From contig BTRK01000002.1 in NCBI GenBank assembly GCA_036245805.1, forward strand, positions 37,492,661 to 37,556,660: a stretch of DNA of 64,000 bases. Reading direction: 5' to 3'. Below are positions 23,101 through 35,100 of the stretch, in pieces. The notes under the pieces are model-generated. The model had not been told where the DNA came from, ran no database searches, and was given only the letters and a program-made list of their open reading frames with translations. The first letter of the stretch is position 1. Every line of letters starts with the position of its first letter. This DNA is from Pristionchus mayeri (lineage: Eukaryota; Nematoda; Chromadorea; Rhabditida; Neodiplogasteridae). Position numbers and translations under genes: made by a program.

Positions 23101-26100
23101 TTTGCCAACTTTGAGGCTTCATTACTTCTTTCAAAAATATTAATTTAACAAATTACTTACAGAGCGTGTTCCTCCTTTCAGTGGGAACATTTTTATTTCG
23201 TTGGTTTATGTTATTTTTAAGTTATTTTGCATTTTTGTAAATCGATTTAATTTATTCATTTTCACCACAACTCGAAGCCAGAAGATTTTAATAGCTCGAT
23301 AAATAGAGCTCGTCAAGAGGAATCGAATGATACACTGAATGTGGTAGCTACGGGGGTGCGGAAACGAGATATTTGCATAAGTAGAAAATTTTCGACACCT
23401 AATTCCCCCGTTATTTCTTGTGCGACGTGTCATTTCGCCCTCTTATTGTTCCCTCTCATTCGCCGTTACTCGGCGCGGCGCTTTTACCGTGCTTAAATAT
23501 TGTTCTACTTTCTAGTTGCATAATTTTGCTTTGTATCTCGGCTCTTTCGAATGGTGTATAACTTGCCAGGTTAAAATCAAGTTGAAATTTTTCGATCTGA
23601 AAGTTCAAAGATCAACTTTTGGGTCCAAATTTTTGGCTGAAGCGTATTTCACCCATAGGCACTCTAACCCCAAAGTTTGAGCCGCCTGTGATGTTTTTGA
23701 ACGATTGTGCCACCTACCCCTCCGTTCTAAGGGAGACAGCGTTTTAATTGCAATTTTAACACACTTGCGAAAATGGTATGATGAACTCATGTTCAGTACA
23801 CTAACTGTTTTTCGTAGGTCCTCTGAGCCGGGCAGGCCGTCCAATTTTGACTGTCAACCTTGTTGAATATGATCACTGTGAATAGTGGAATCGTACAAAA
23901 TGTTGATCGTTGAAACAAAGTGAACAACTTGTGTGAAGAAATTATCTGAAAAAAAGTTGATCAATTAGTTAGATTTCTGAAGATGTCTAAATGGTGTTCC
24001 GTACTTGCTTCATCCGATCTCCAACGTAAGTCTTGTCATCCGCTCAAGCCGTTGAATTTCAACGTGATATGCTGAACTTCGGAATCCCGTATCAGATCGA
24101 TTAGGGAATTTCTGAGAACGAAAACACATTAGGAAACAAACATTTGGCATGTCTGAATTTGTTTTCGCCTCATTTAAAATTGTTAATAACCCGTATGCCA
24201 AAGCTGACAGAAAACAGTGAGAAAAGATCGCGAAAGTTCGAGATCCGAGGACAAATGAAAAACAAATCTTATCAGCGCTCTTTCTTTTTCTCCATGACAA
24301 ACATATAAAATCTGAGAAACAAACGACTGCTTAAATATGCGGGGAGAAATTAGAGGTAAACGAAAGCGTAGTTTACGAGGAAAAAGGAGGTTAAGATAAA
24401 AAGAAATCTTGACCTCCTTGAACACAACAATATTTTGATTTTTTTTCTCTGACATTCCTGTAGCTACTCTTTTTCGCGCAAACTTTCAATGATTACTTTT
24501 AAGGAAGAAACAACGTGTGCGCAATAAACTATATTAAACAATATTGAGATTCGCGCCCTGTCTCGCAGATTCTGTCAGATTTTACAGTCTCTAAAGATAA
24601 AAATTAAACAATATTACTATTAGGGTGTCCGGAAAGTTCGTATAATTTTTTGTTTTTATTTTTTATTCAATGCTTTACAATTCTCAGTGACCAATGTATG
24701 CCCCCTTCTTTCTCACTACCTCCCTCCAGCGATTGGGCAGAGTCTCGATTCCTCTCTTCCAGAATGCGGGTTTCTTCGAGACCGGCCAGTTCACGAAAGC
24801 CGGGGAATACGGTGGATGGGGAATCCTCTCGATCTTCAGCTCGTCCATTTTCTTCTGGGTCATATTCGCTCGATGTGGGCGAGCATTGTCCATCAGAAGA
24901 AGAATTTTGCCCTGGTTCAGGAGTCTGGGAGGGACTCTGATCGCGACATCTTCCAGTTGTTCAGAGAAGAGGTCGTCATTGATGTTGGTGCCAGGGGCGA
25001 GGATCTCCCAGTAGATGGGACCGTGCACTGAGAAGAAGAAGCAGAGGAGTTCCTTCTTTCCGTGCTCTTCCTTCTTCGGGACGGGCGTGGGCTTCTCATC
25101 TGCATCCACCCATTGCAGTCTCCTCACAGGGTTATCGTACGTGATCCACTTCTCATCTGTAGCGATGATGGAATTGACCCATCGAAGATTGGATCTACGA
25201 TGTAGTAGTTCCCGACAGACTTAAACACGATTTTTCAGCTGTTCGGGGGAGAGGTCATGGGGAATCACTTGTGGGAGTTTCGGCTTCTTCCCAGATCGAT
25301 GGAGGATATCGGACACCGTTGATCTGGGAGTACCAGTATCCTTCTTCAACTCACGCACACTGGCCATGGGCTTGCGCTTCAGTGTGCGGAGAACGAGAGG
25401 CTGATCGAGGGAGGGAGGGCGTCCAGAGCGGGGTTTTTGGATACTGTGATATTTTTGTTCAGAATGGATTCCAAAGATGATGGAATACGGATGAATTGCA
25501 CAACACAAACATTATGAAAGCTGTGTCACTAGGTTTACTCTAATGCACGTATTTAGAACTACTTTATGGACAATAAAGGAAACCCATGGAATCTTCTAAA
25601 ATGTTCCAAAGATCACGGACACTAACGAAAACCTTCTGGAACAAATATTATTTGAACATCACGAGGCTTAGATGGCTATGTAGTGCATCTATCACAGGTT
25701 TAGCTGATCAATCGTAAATATCCGAAAGCATTTATTTTGTAAAAGCTTCAAGACAAAAGTTGTTAAATAATTGTTTACGCTTTGACATTGATCATTAGCG
25801 TAAGAACAAATAGCAAAAACGATACTTCCTTGATGGGGGTCGAACACTGGGCGTATGGGCGACACTTCCGCATTCACTCCATTCGACCATAACATGTATG
25901 AAATGCCAACGAAACTCCTAAAGTATCAACGGGAAAGTATCGATCTCCCTCACCGCTTCTTTTGCGGTCAGTCGCGAAATGAGAGGGCGAAATGACACGT
26001 CGCACAAGAAATTTCGGGGGAATTAGGTGTAGAAAATTTTCTAATTATGCAAATGTCTCGCTTCCGCACCCCGTAGCTACCACATTCAGCATATCATTCG

Positions 26101-29100
26101 ATTCCTCTTGACGGGCTGCATCTATTGAGCTATTAAAATCTTCAGGATTCGAGTTGTGGTGAAAATTAATAAATTAATTCGATTTACAAAAAAAAATAAA
26201 TTTTGCATGAACCAACGAAATACGTTTGTTCCCACTGATGGTAGGAACATGCTCTGTAAGTAATTAGTACAAATATTACTTTTTTAAAGTTATGAAGCCT
26301 TAAAGAGTTGGCAAATTTTGGTCTTTTCAAACTTTCGTGACCTACCAAGTCATTGAAATCGAATATTTGGTACAAAGCTTGATGGAATCTTGTAGGGGAC
26401 CCTATGGGCTATAAAAAAATGGAGAGAAACATTGGGGTCAAAAACTGTGAACAAGACCCACTGATTTTATTGGATTCTTACTTGACACGCGTGATATGCT
26501 AACACTGACCTTGGGATCGTTAATGTAGGCCTGGAACTCGGGGCTGTTCTGGACCATCTCGTAAAGTTCGTCGTCCCTTTTGCAATTCACACCCGGTCAA
26601 AGAAGCTGGAAAGGGAAAGATTTGGAATCTTAGGCTCACGCTTAGATTAGTAATGGGTTGCGAAAAATTGTCTCAATGTGTCAAATTTGATTTATCGTAT
26701 TTACTTTTGAGATAGTAGAGACGTTACTCACCCGTCCAGTGCTACGGTATGCACTGGGATGGGCACGTAGTTGGTCGGCCAGTTGGGGACGTCATCTGGG
26801 AAGTTCTGACCGGAGACCTGGAGGAATGGGAGTTTTCTTAATATTTTTGATCATGTAAAATCCAAGCAATATCTACAACAATATATATACCAGGTACTCT
26901 TTCTAGGAGAAAATATACCAGGTATTCTTTCTAGGAGAAAATACCAGGTACCATTTCTAGAAGAAAATACAATCGGCCTGTTTAATCTGTCAGAAATGTG
27001 CGAGAAAAGTTGCACAAAAAGTTCGCGAACTTTTGAGGTGCGTAAAAACTGTTTCTCTCATGATAGAGTGCTCTCTCTCTTTTTCTAACCACCTCGATGA
27101 AAAGTTCACTTTTCAACGAGCTAAGGTCGATGAAAATCTGCGAGAAAAGTCAGAGAAACGCGAGAGAGCGTGTGTTTTGAGAGAGGGGAAAGGGAGTGAA
27201 GAATCACAGCTCCCTTTTCCCTCTCCTCAAATGTGTGCTCTCTCGCGTTTCTCTGACTTTTCACGCAGCTGCGGAAAAGTTCGTTAAAAATCTTTCTGAA
27301 GTTTTCTAGTTTCTTGTTTTATTTTTGTTTTGACTCATATTTATTTATTTTTATCAAATTATCACATCAGCCATATTCTCGCCCCAGTTTGTGCAATAAC
27401 TAAATTCAAACCGCGTGCGGCGCTTAGTATACGGTATTCACTCAATTTTATATCGACCAGCGCGCTCGTAAGTCGCCGTCTTGTTCGTTTCCTCGTGTCT
27501 TCCTTTGTATTATCGATTTATTTCCTTCAAGTTTACTGTTCGTGCCAGTCAAATCACGTGTACTACGTTGGTGTTCGATTTCTGAGCACTTGAAACGACG
27601 GAAAGCTCATGAACTCGCGCGGTCACTCAATATTCGCTTATGTCGTCTGTTTGTTATCAGTTATGCATGAAAGTTCCTTCACGCGCTTGTGTCATAGATG
27701 TATAACAAGATTAACATGATTCAGCTGGACGACGCTCTGTCCGCGTGGATGTGATAAACTCATCGTGGACAACAAGGGCAAGAAGACGATCAGCAACGAT
27801 GGAACGACCATTCTGGTGGGCTTGAGTTTCTTTTGTTTTAGGGATGAAAATATGCTTTCGCTGGAAGACTTGTTTTCCCTTCAGCTTAAAAAGCAACAGT
27901 AGCAGTGCAAAACTAGTTTTCTTGCATACGGTAATGTATTGACCATTGTCTGAAAGAGGCCACATGGTAATCGAGGCTTCACGAAGTACGGTTTTAACAA
28001 TTATCGATTACAGGTTCTATTCCGTCAGTTTCGCAGATCTCGAAGGATGCACTGGGCGAGTGCGAGCGATTCTACGAGCAACAGATTGGCAGGGAGAGGT
28101 GAGAGAGGGAGAGCAAAGCTGTGCACAAAATTGGCAACTAGTCGTTGCGGCGCACCGTAAGAGATCGAGCTAAGCTGAGCTAGTGTTGGGTATCTCATCA
28201 TAGTGGTTTGATGCTGCTCTCGTTAGCAGGCAATTTTTTCCTGCATTAAAATTTAAACAAAAAACATGTTTTTGATCGTAGCGTATATTTCGGGCCAATT
28301 AGCGAAAACATATTCTATTCGAACGAGGAATTATAGCTTGAATGTGGTTGTTTGACAGCTTTTGGAGTTGCATAATTAATTTCGCTGTGTCAGATAATTT
28401 GTGGGTATATTTGCACTTTGTCGTGTGAATATATTGAGAAACGAACAACTTGTATGGGCAGTGATTTTTGACATCGCGTGAGATGTGGTATTTTGTTTTT
28501 GTTTATTCCACTGATTAGGACGGTGCAATATTGTTATTTCGCGCCTCCTTAGTGAGCTGGTGAAACGAGAGAGTAGTGGGTGAACAGTTGACTTCAAATT
28601 AATTAGTGTTAACCTTCCTTAAGCAGTACAATATTGTGAATGGGGATTGAATCTTTCAACGAAGTGCACCTATCATATTTATGTTCTATACCTATGATTC
28701 CTGCAGGTTCGGATCAGTTCATCGCGGAGACTGAGCGATGGCTGCACGACGCCATCATGATCGTCAAGAGGTGAGATCTTGACGGAGGCCGACTGGCTCA
28801 GAAGACCGTCTGAAAAGCACGATGATGGTTACAGTAATCGAGGTGATGACCTACCATAAACTTGGGTCGAGCTGTGGACACTGGTAGGTCTGGCGCTTTT
28901 TTTGGCGCGGTGGATTTGGAATCCTTCTGTAAAATAGAGGAGTATACTGTAATGCTATTGACAAATTGACACGTCTCTCTTCACAATACTCACTCTCGCA
29001 GGAATTCTCTCATCGTTATGACAGGCGAGGGTGAAGCTTGGGAGTTCTGTTAGAGTCCTTAAACCTATTGATTAGATCATTTAATTAATTAACTGAATTT

Positions 29101-32100
29101 TCTTCTAATAATATAAATCGATATTCAGGGAGACGAAGAACAACTCGATCGTGGCTGGGGGAGGGGCTATCGACATGGAACTGTCGAGAGTGAGCAATGT
29201 TTTCTCTAACTCTTCATTTTTCATGCTATCTCGCTCACTCCCCGAGACTGTGGGAAATGAGCAACTCGTGAGTGAGGGAAAATATGTGGTTGACTCGATT
29301 CCTGAGACCATAATAAATTCTTTGAGCACCTCCGCGAGCAGGCTAAGACTCTGGCTGGGAAGGAGCAGTTCTTCTGGCAGGCATTCGCACGCACCTTCGA
29401 GGTGGGCTATAATGATGACAGATAGACGAGTGCTGTCCTCGATTCACACCCTCTCGATCTGTCTGACAAGCGAGAAAGAACGCGAAATTATTAGGGCTTT
29501 TGTTTGATCTATGATTATCAAATCTTGACCGATGTGCTCCATTAGGTCACGTTCTTGTTCTTTTCATCATGTGCTAATTCGTCTTATCGAATTATCATTT
29601 CCAATTTGGCTTGTTTTTTTACAAATAATATGCTCTAGTTTGGTGTTAGATTTTCTGAGCTCTTGAAAAAACAAAGTTCTTTTTCTTGTGTTGGGTTACT
29701 GTATCGAGGCAGTGTTTGGTATGTTTGCTGCTTGAAATATGGAGTGGCGCTCGGTCTAGTTGTGAATGAGTTGGATATGACTCAGTTGTTTATACCGAAC
29801 AAATCAACTTTTGAAGGGTTGGGTTACGGTATCCAGGTAGTGTTTAGTTTATTTGCTGCTTTAGTGTTGAAACAACATTTAGGGGTGAATGGGAGGGAAA
29901 ACTCATATTTTATTCCGAAAAATAAGTTTCCGAAGGTCTGGAATACGGTATCCAGGCAATGTTTGGTTTATTTGTCACTTGAGATCTGGTATCAGGTTCG
30001 AGCGGGGTGAATAGACCAATAAAAATCTGATGTCAATATCAAAAATTCAATTTCTGAAGGGGTGGGTTACGATATCCACGTTGTGTTTGGTTTGTTGTTA
30101 AAATTATATTTTAAGATGAATCTTGTGGATAAATATTAGCACTTTTCTAGTATTATTTTCGCGCTTTCTCAATCACTTAGTGCATAATTGCAGTCCAATT
30201 TCGTGGGTCTCATTCTGGGTGCTCGTGGGATGACTGCGAAACAATTGAAGCAGGAGGCGGAATGCAAGATTATGGTTGCGAGGAGAGGGATCGATGAGTT
30301 AAAAGAGAAAGGTGAGTGGAGGGGGAGGGAGTGTGAACTGAACTTTCGTGATCATAACATTTTTCTGCTACCGTAATCCAACCAACCAGTTTCAGTCCAT
30401 GAATGACATTATATGTCCAAAATGTTTTTAAAAAATGTTAATGAGGAACATCAAACTAGCACTGGTGTCCTGTTGAGATGTAACATTAAAAGGACACGTG
30501 CTTTTGATACTTTTGACACAAAATCAATAATCCTGTAACCGCAAACGGGAACTCGAAATTTGAAACTAAAAAAATATGTGTGTTCGTAATCCCGATGGAA
30601 AGTGCTGTTTAGGAGCACTTTTTGAAAACATTTACCTTGCATCCTAACACATGTACGGTAACTCGTGTAATACGAAAGTTGCTCGAATGTTCTAGTGATT
30701 GCACCCACTATTATAAATCACCAAACTATAATGCAATCAGTTATCGCTTTGGTGTTATTGTTATGTTTCTTGCCTTCAGTTCAGTTCTTGCCTTCAGTTG
30801 TTTCTTGCATTCGTTCTCGATTCAAACTGAGAATTTGCAAATCACCTGGTCAAACAGCAAAGCAATACTTGGATTTGTAGCGGGCATGGAAGCCTCGTCC
30901 GTCTCGACGTCGCACCTCCCGACGCCCTCCTCAACGCCAACGACCCAGAGGAAGAACAGAAGGATATCATATTCGTGAGTGTTGAAGCACTTCTGATCAG
31001 TTTATCACTAGGAGGAGCAAGTAGGCTTTACGGATTATAGGTGAAACTCCGAGTAGCATGGTGCTCTTAGCAACGTAAATCGTTCATGAATATTTTATCA
31101 AGAACTTCATATTAGTAAAGATACAGTAACCAGTAGTGATTGACTATTTATTGATTCTTTGCAGCGCCGACCCGCACCTCTACTACGATGGATCGGCTGA
31201 GAAGATGAGAGACGTGGGCCAGGGAAGAGCCATCCCCATCATGCAGGGACAGCTGTACAAGACAAGCGGAGGTACGGTAGTAGTACTGTAAGGGAGGGTA
31301 GGAAGGTTACTGTATTATTGACATGATTTTCAGGTAAATCGGCCCTTAACTGTGGCGAATGGAAGAAGAAATTCGTGACCCTCACGAACGATGGCAAGCT
31401 GGCCTACCACCAGAGTCTCAAGGAGTACATGGACAATGGACAGGGAAAAGAGATACCGCATTTGATGTCGAGATCGTGAAACGGGTTTGTGGAGGGTGTG
31501 AATAGTGCAATATTGTTGTATATTGGCTAAACCTCTACACGGTATCGGTACAAAGGACCTCTGAAGGGTTACAATGATATGGTGGAACATGGTTGAAGCG
31601 GTACACACTCTCTACTATCTGAATACATTTTATATTGCATCTTTCAGTTATGTCGGGTGGTGGTTCTGACGACGGTGCTCCTTCTGCTCCCTCAACGTCG
31701 ACGACATCTCGGGCCTCGATTCCGATGACCCCCAGACAGTGGCAAACTCGAAGAAGAGAAGGGGATACTCGCGCAAGCTCGGAGGAGGAAAAGGCAATTA
31801 GGAGGACAAAGAGTGCTTCGAGGTAACACAGTCGATTACAGTATCCGTATCAAGGGTTTGCTGTACCAGATATGTGCTCGGGTTGACTACTACGGTAGAT
31901 TATCGATTTATTTTCAGATCGTGACGTGCGACGCGAAGCGATTGGAGTTCTGCGCGGCGTCGGCTGAAGAACGAGAGGAGAGGAATTCTGGGTGAAGTTT
32001 GCAACCTCGCACTACTTCCATAGGGAAAGAGAGGTACGGTGGAAGTCATATTTTAAAGGATGTCGAATCAGAATTTCAAAAACTTGGGGTAATGTACTGG

Positions 32101-35100
32101 AAAAAATTAGCCGTTTAAACTCTAAGTGGTGTGGAAGATTATCTAGACGCTGCATGCTATTGATGGAATATGCCGGGTTAGATAAATCAAAGTATCGAAT
32201 ACGGGACGACATTTTGTGTCTAATCTGAAGCAAAACTCTGGCAGGTGCTTCCGAATCCCGACGATCCCTTCGCTGACTACGTCAAGGCCGACAAGGAAGG
32301 TACGGTAGGAGTATTACGGTAGTACTTGTCCGCTTCTTGACCAGGTGATCAATGTTTCAGAGATGATTCATGGCTTAATTTTTTGTTGATTTAAAAATAT
32401 CGTGAGTGGCGAGCTAAGTGAAACCGGCTCAATTTTGAGTACCTCTCGGACAATGTCATCAGCGAGATAAATTCAGCATCTAGTGCTTAAAGCGGGGTTG
32501 AATTCATAGGAAATTTTGATTTAATTGCAAGCGCTGCGCGGTGAAAAGTCGACCACAGTGAGAACAATTAAGCAGCGAAGCAGCGTGCAACGCTTATTAG
32601 GAGGTGGGGAGGGGGGATCTTTGACCTTTAATATTTGATCTCTGTCTCGTCTACTTTCAACGCTATGGGTCGGGTGAAACATTCTTGATCATTATTCAGC
32701 GACTTTCTCAGGTGCAGCAGGATTCTGCAGGCACAGCAGTCGACTTCTGCAGCAGCTGGAGCTGAAGCATCCTCCTCCAGTACGACCAGTGCTACTGGGG
32801 ATTGTTGAGTTTGCTCGAAGGAAATTTGATAGTATTGCTGCAGACCATTCTTGGATTATTGGACATAGTGTGAAACCTTTCCTCATCAGTTGTTGGTTAA
32901 CTTTTCGAAAAGTGGCGACGGCCAATCATCATTGAAGTGCCTAGCACAGGCTCCTGTACTGGATATCAAAAAATGAATGGTGAAAAACTAAATCACACAA
33001 CAATTGAGCCCAGTACTTTATGTTTTGTAATTAAATTTGAATTGTTGTCATGGTATCAAATTGCAAGCCAACCCTCATGCATTTCTAGACGCGCCAGTCA
33101 CGAACGGGACGTCGAATGGGGCTGCGAATGGAGAGGCGGCCAAGAGCAACGGAGGAGGATTCGCTGTGTTGCACGTGAGTTGGTGAATTGGCGTTTGAAG
33201 ATAGTACTTGACTATTTGCATGAAAGAAACGACTAGATATGTGCGGGTATCATGTAAGCTATGTATCTAAGTTTTATCGCGTGGAATTTGATCGTTCCGC
33301 AATTCATTGCGCATATTTACGCACCAAAATGTGCATAGACAGTGAAGGGCACTACGTCGGATGAGAACTATGGCGACATGCCTCCTTGGATACATCAAAG
33401 GTGGCGTGACGTCATAGTTCTCAACCGACCTAATAAGCGTAAGCACGTTGACAAATCTGCAGCGCTGGATGGGCGATGCGGATGATGTGGTGGAATCGGC
33501 CGAGTTGGCGGAGGAAAAGACAGAACTGCAGCTGGAGCCGATTAAGGTCGTAGACGGAATCAGGTACGGTCGAACATTGGGGTTACTTTGTTACAATGAT
33601 TGTGGGTAATAGAGGATGTAGCGCGAAATTTTAACGACTCATTATTAATTTATGCGAAATTTGCGTCTCTTAGGAAAGTGCTGAAACTATGATCTATCAT
33701 GAAACGATCATAGTTTTGCTTGTTTTGTTTTCGAAAGGTGCACGTATAGTAATAAGTGAAACCGTAATGTAATAAGTGCCATCTTTAGTCTGGGCGTCTC
33801 CGAATTCGCGCCTGAGGAGGCAGCCCGATTCCGATCCATCGTCAACGACTTATTCGATGACGTCACTGAGATGGTACGGTAGCTGGCGGTTACTGTATCT
33901 GTTTTTATATATTTTTGGTATTACTGTTGATTTGTGGCAAAATCCAGGCTACAGTAACCATATTTCTTCCCTGCAAGACATCATGGATCCCTCAGACGAT
34001 TGACTCAAATCGCCATGGACTTCGGCGTCCAATGGTGAGGATTTTATATTGGAGGAATGGAGTGAATTTGCTTGGTTCCGTGAGGAAACCATCAACAAGT
34101 AGACAATGGGAAACATGAATGTTGATAGCGACTTTTATTGTGTGACCGGACCCGTACCCACGATTGAAATATTTGCGTCTTAAGGAAAATGTTTTAACTT
34201 TGAAACACGCTAGTTACCGAATTATTCAATATTTTTGAAAAGTTTTCCTTTGAAATTTTAGTGCTATATATATTTTCTAGAAACTAATTACAGGATTATA
34301 AATGCAAAATTGAATCACATTTTCGCAGGAGTCGCGAACGGAGTGCACGCTAAAGACGGGCGACGGGCGGCGCCCCTCGATCCAGCCACCCAGTGGGGAC
34401 AGCTCACGCCCTACGTCGGAGAGATACGAGTGGTGCATGATGCGGTGAGTGGAGTGCAGATGGTGGGGCGACGAATGGAAAACGGCGGAATGGGCAGATA
34501 CACCATGAATATAGAAGTAGTTGTGGGAAAACTGGATAGGTGGATTTTGGTTTCACGAGATGGCCATAAAAAGAGCAAATAATTAAGGTAAACGGACTGA
34601 TGAAGCATTTCTGGACGTGCTTCCTCCGAAGACGTCTACGAAGAGTTCGTACTTAATTAAAATGAAAAAAAAGTGTAACACAAAAGCGGCAGATGGTTAA
34701 ACTGAGTGGATGCTAGATGCTAGGAGACGTTTGTCTAGTGACATCGTAATATCTCTCCTCTCCCAGATCGAGCGAATGGAACTGACCCTGAAGAAGTACG
34801 AAGAAACCGCATTGGCTGAGGCAGAGCAGAGATTCGGAGGGGAAGCAGTGAGTTGTGTTGTTGTTGTTATTGTTTTGTTTATTCAAGAATGATGCCGTGG
34901 TCTGGGTGTACAAAGCAAAATTTGGAAGAATAGTATTCTTTGCAGTTCTTGCACCCTAGTGATACGATCCGTCGTGTGCACGAGAGATAAGAAGATACAG
35001 CTATCGAAGAAGAAGAAGTGATCGACTACCGTATCTCAGAATTACCGTAATCACACGGTCATAATGAATTGATTATCTAGGGTTTCATGATGTAGAATGA

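Larger units (their letters stand above)
22925..26498. mobile_element. Long-inverted-repeat element carrying F-box-like exons and a mariner
   Basis: Arms of about 530 bp (22925-23450 and 25975-26498) are inverted copies; the ends read CATATCACGCGTGTCA and its complement. It lies in the acid phosphatase intron, 12 bp past the donor of the exon ending at 26510. The interior holds a fragment of the F-box-like family, a truncated mariner and a tRNA-like segment. Parts of the interior recur at 37838-40942. No transposase for the outer element is seen. Confidence 0.75.

Noticed and set aside
24650..25224. Plus-strand frames over the mariner
   Set aside because: Antisense of the transposase, which has DDE motifs on the minus strand.
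29663..30010. 115-residue open frame inside the Pack element
   Set aside because: It consists of a tandem repeat read in one frame; no splice or domain support.
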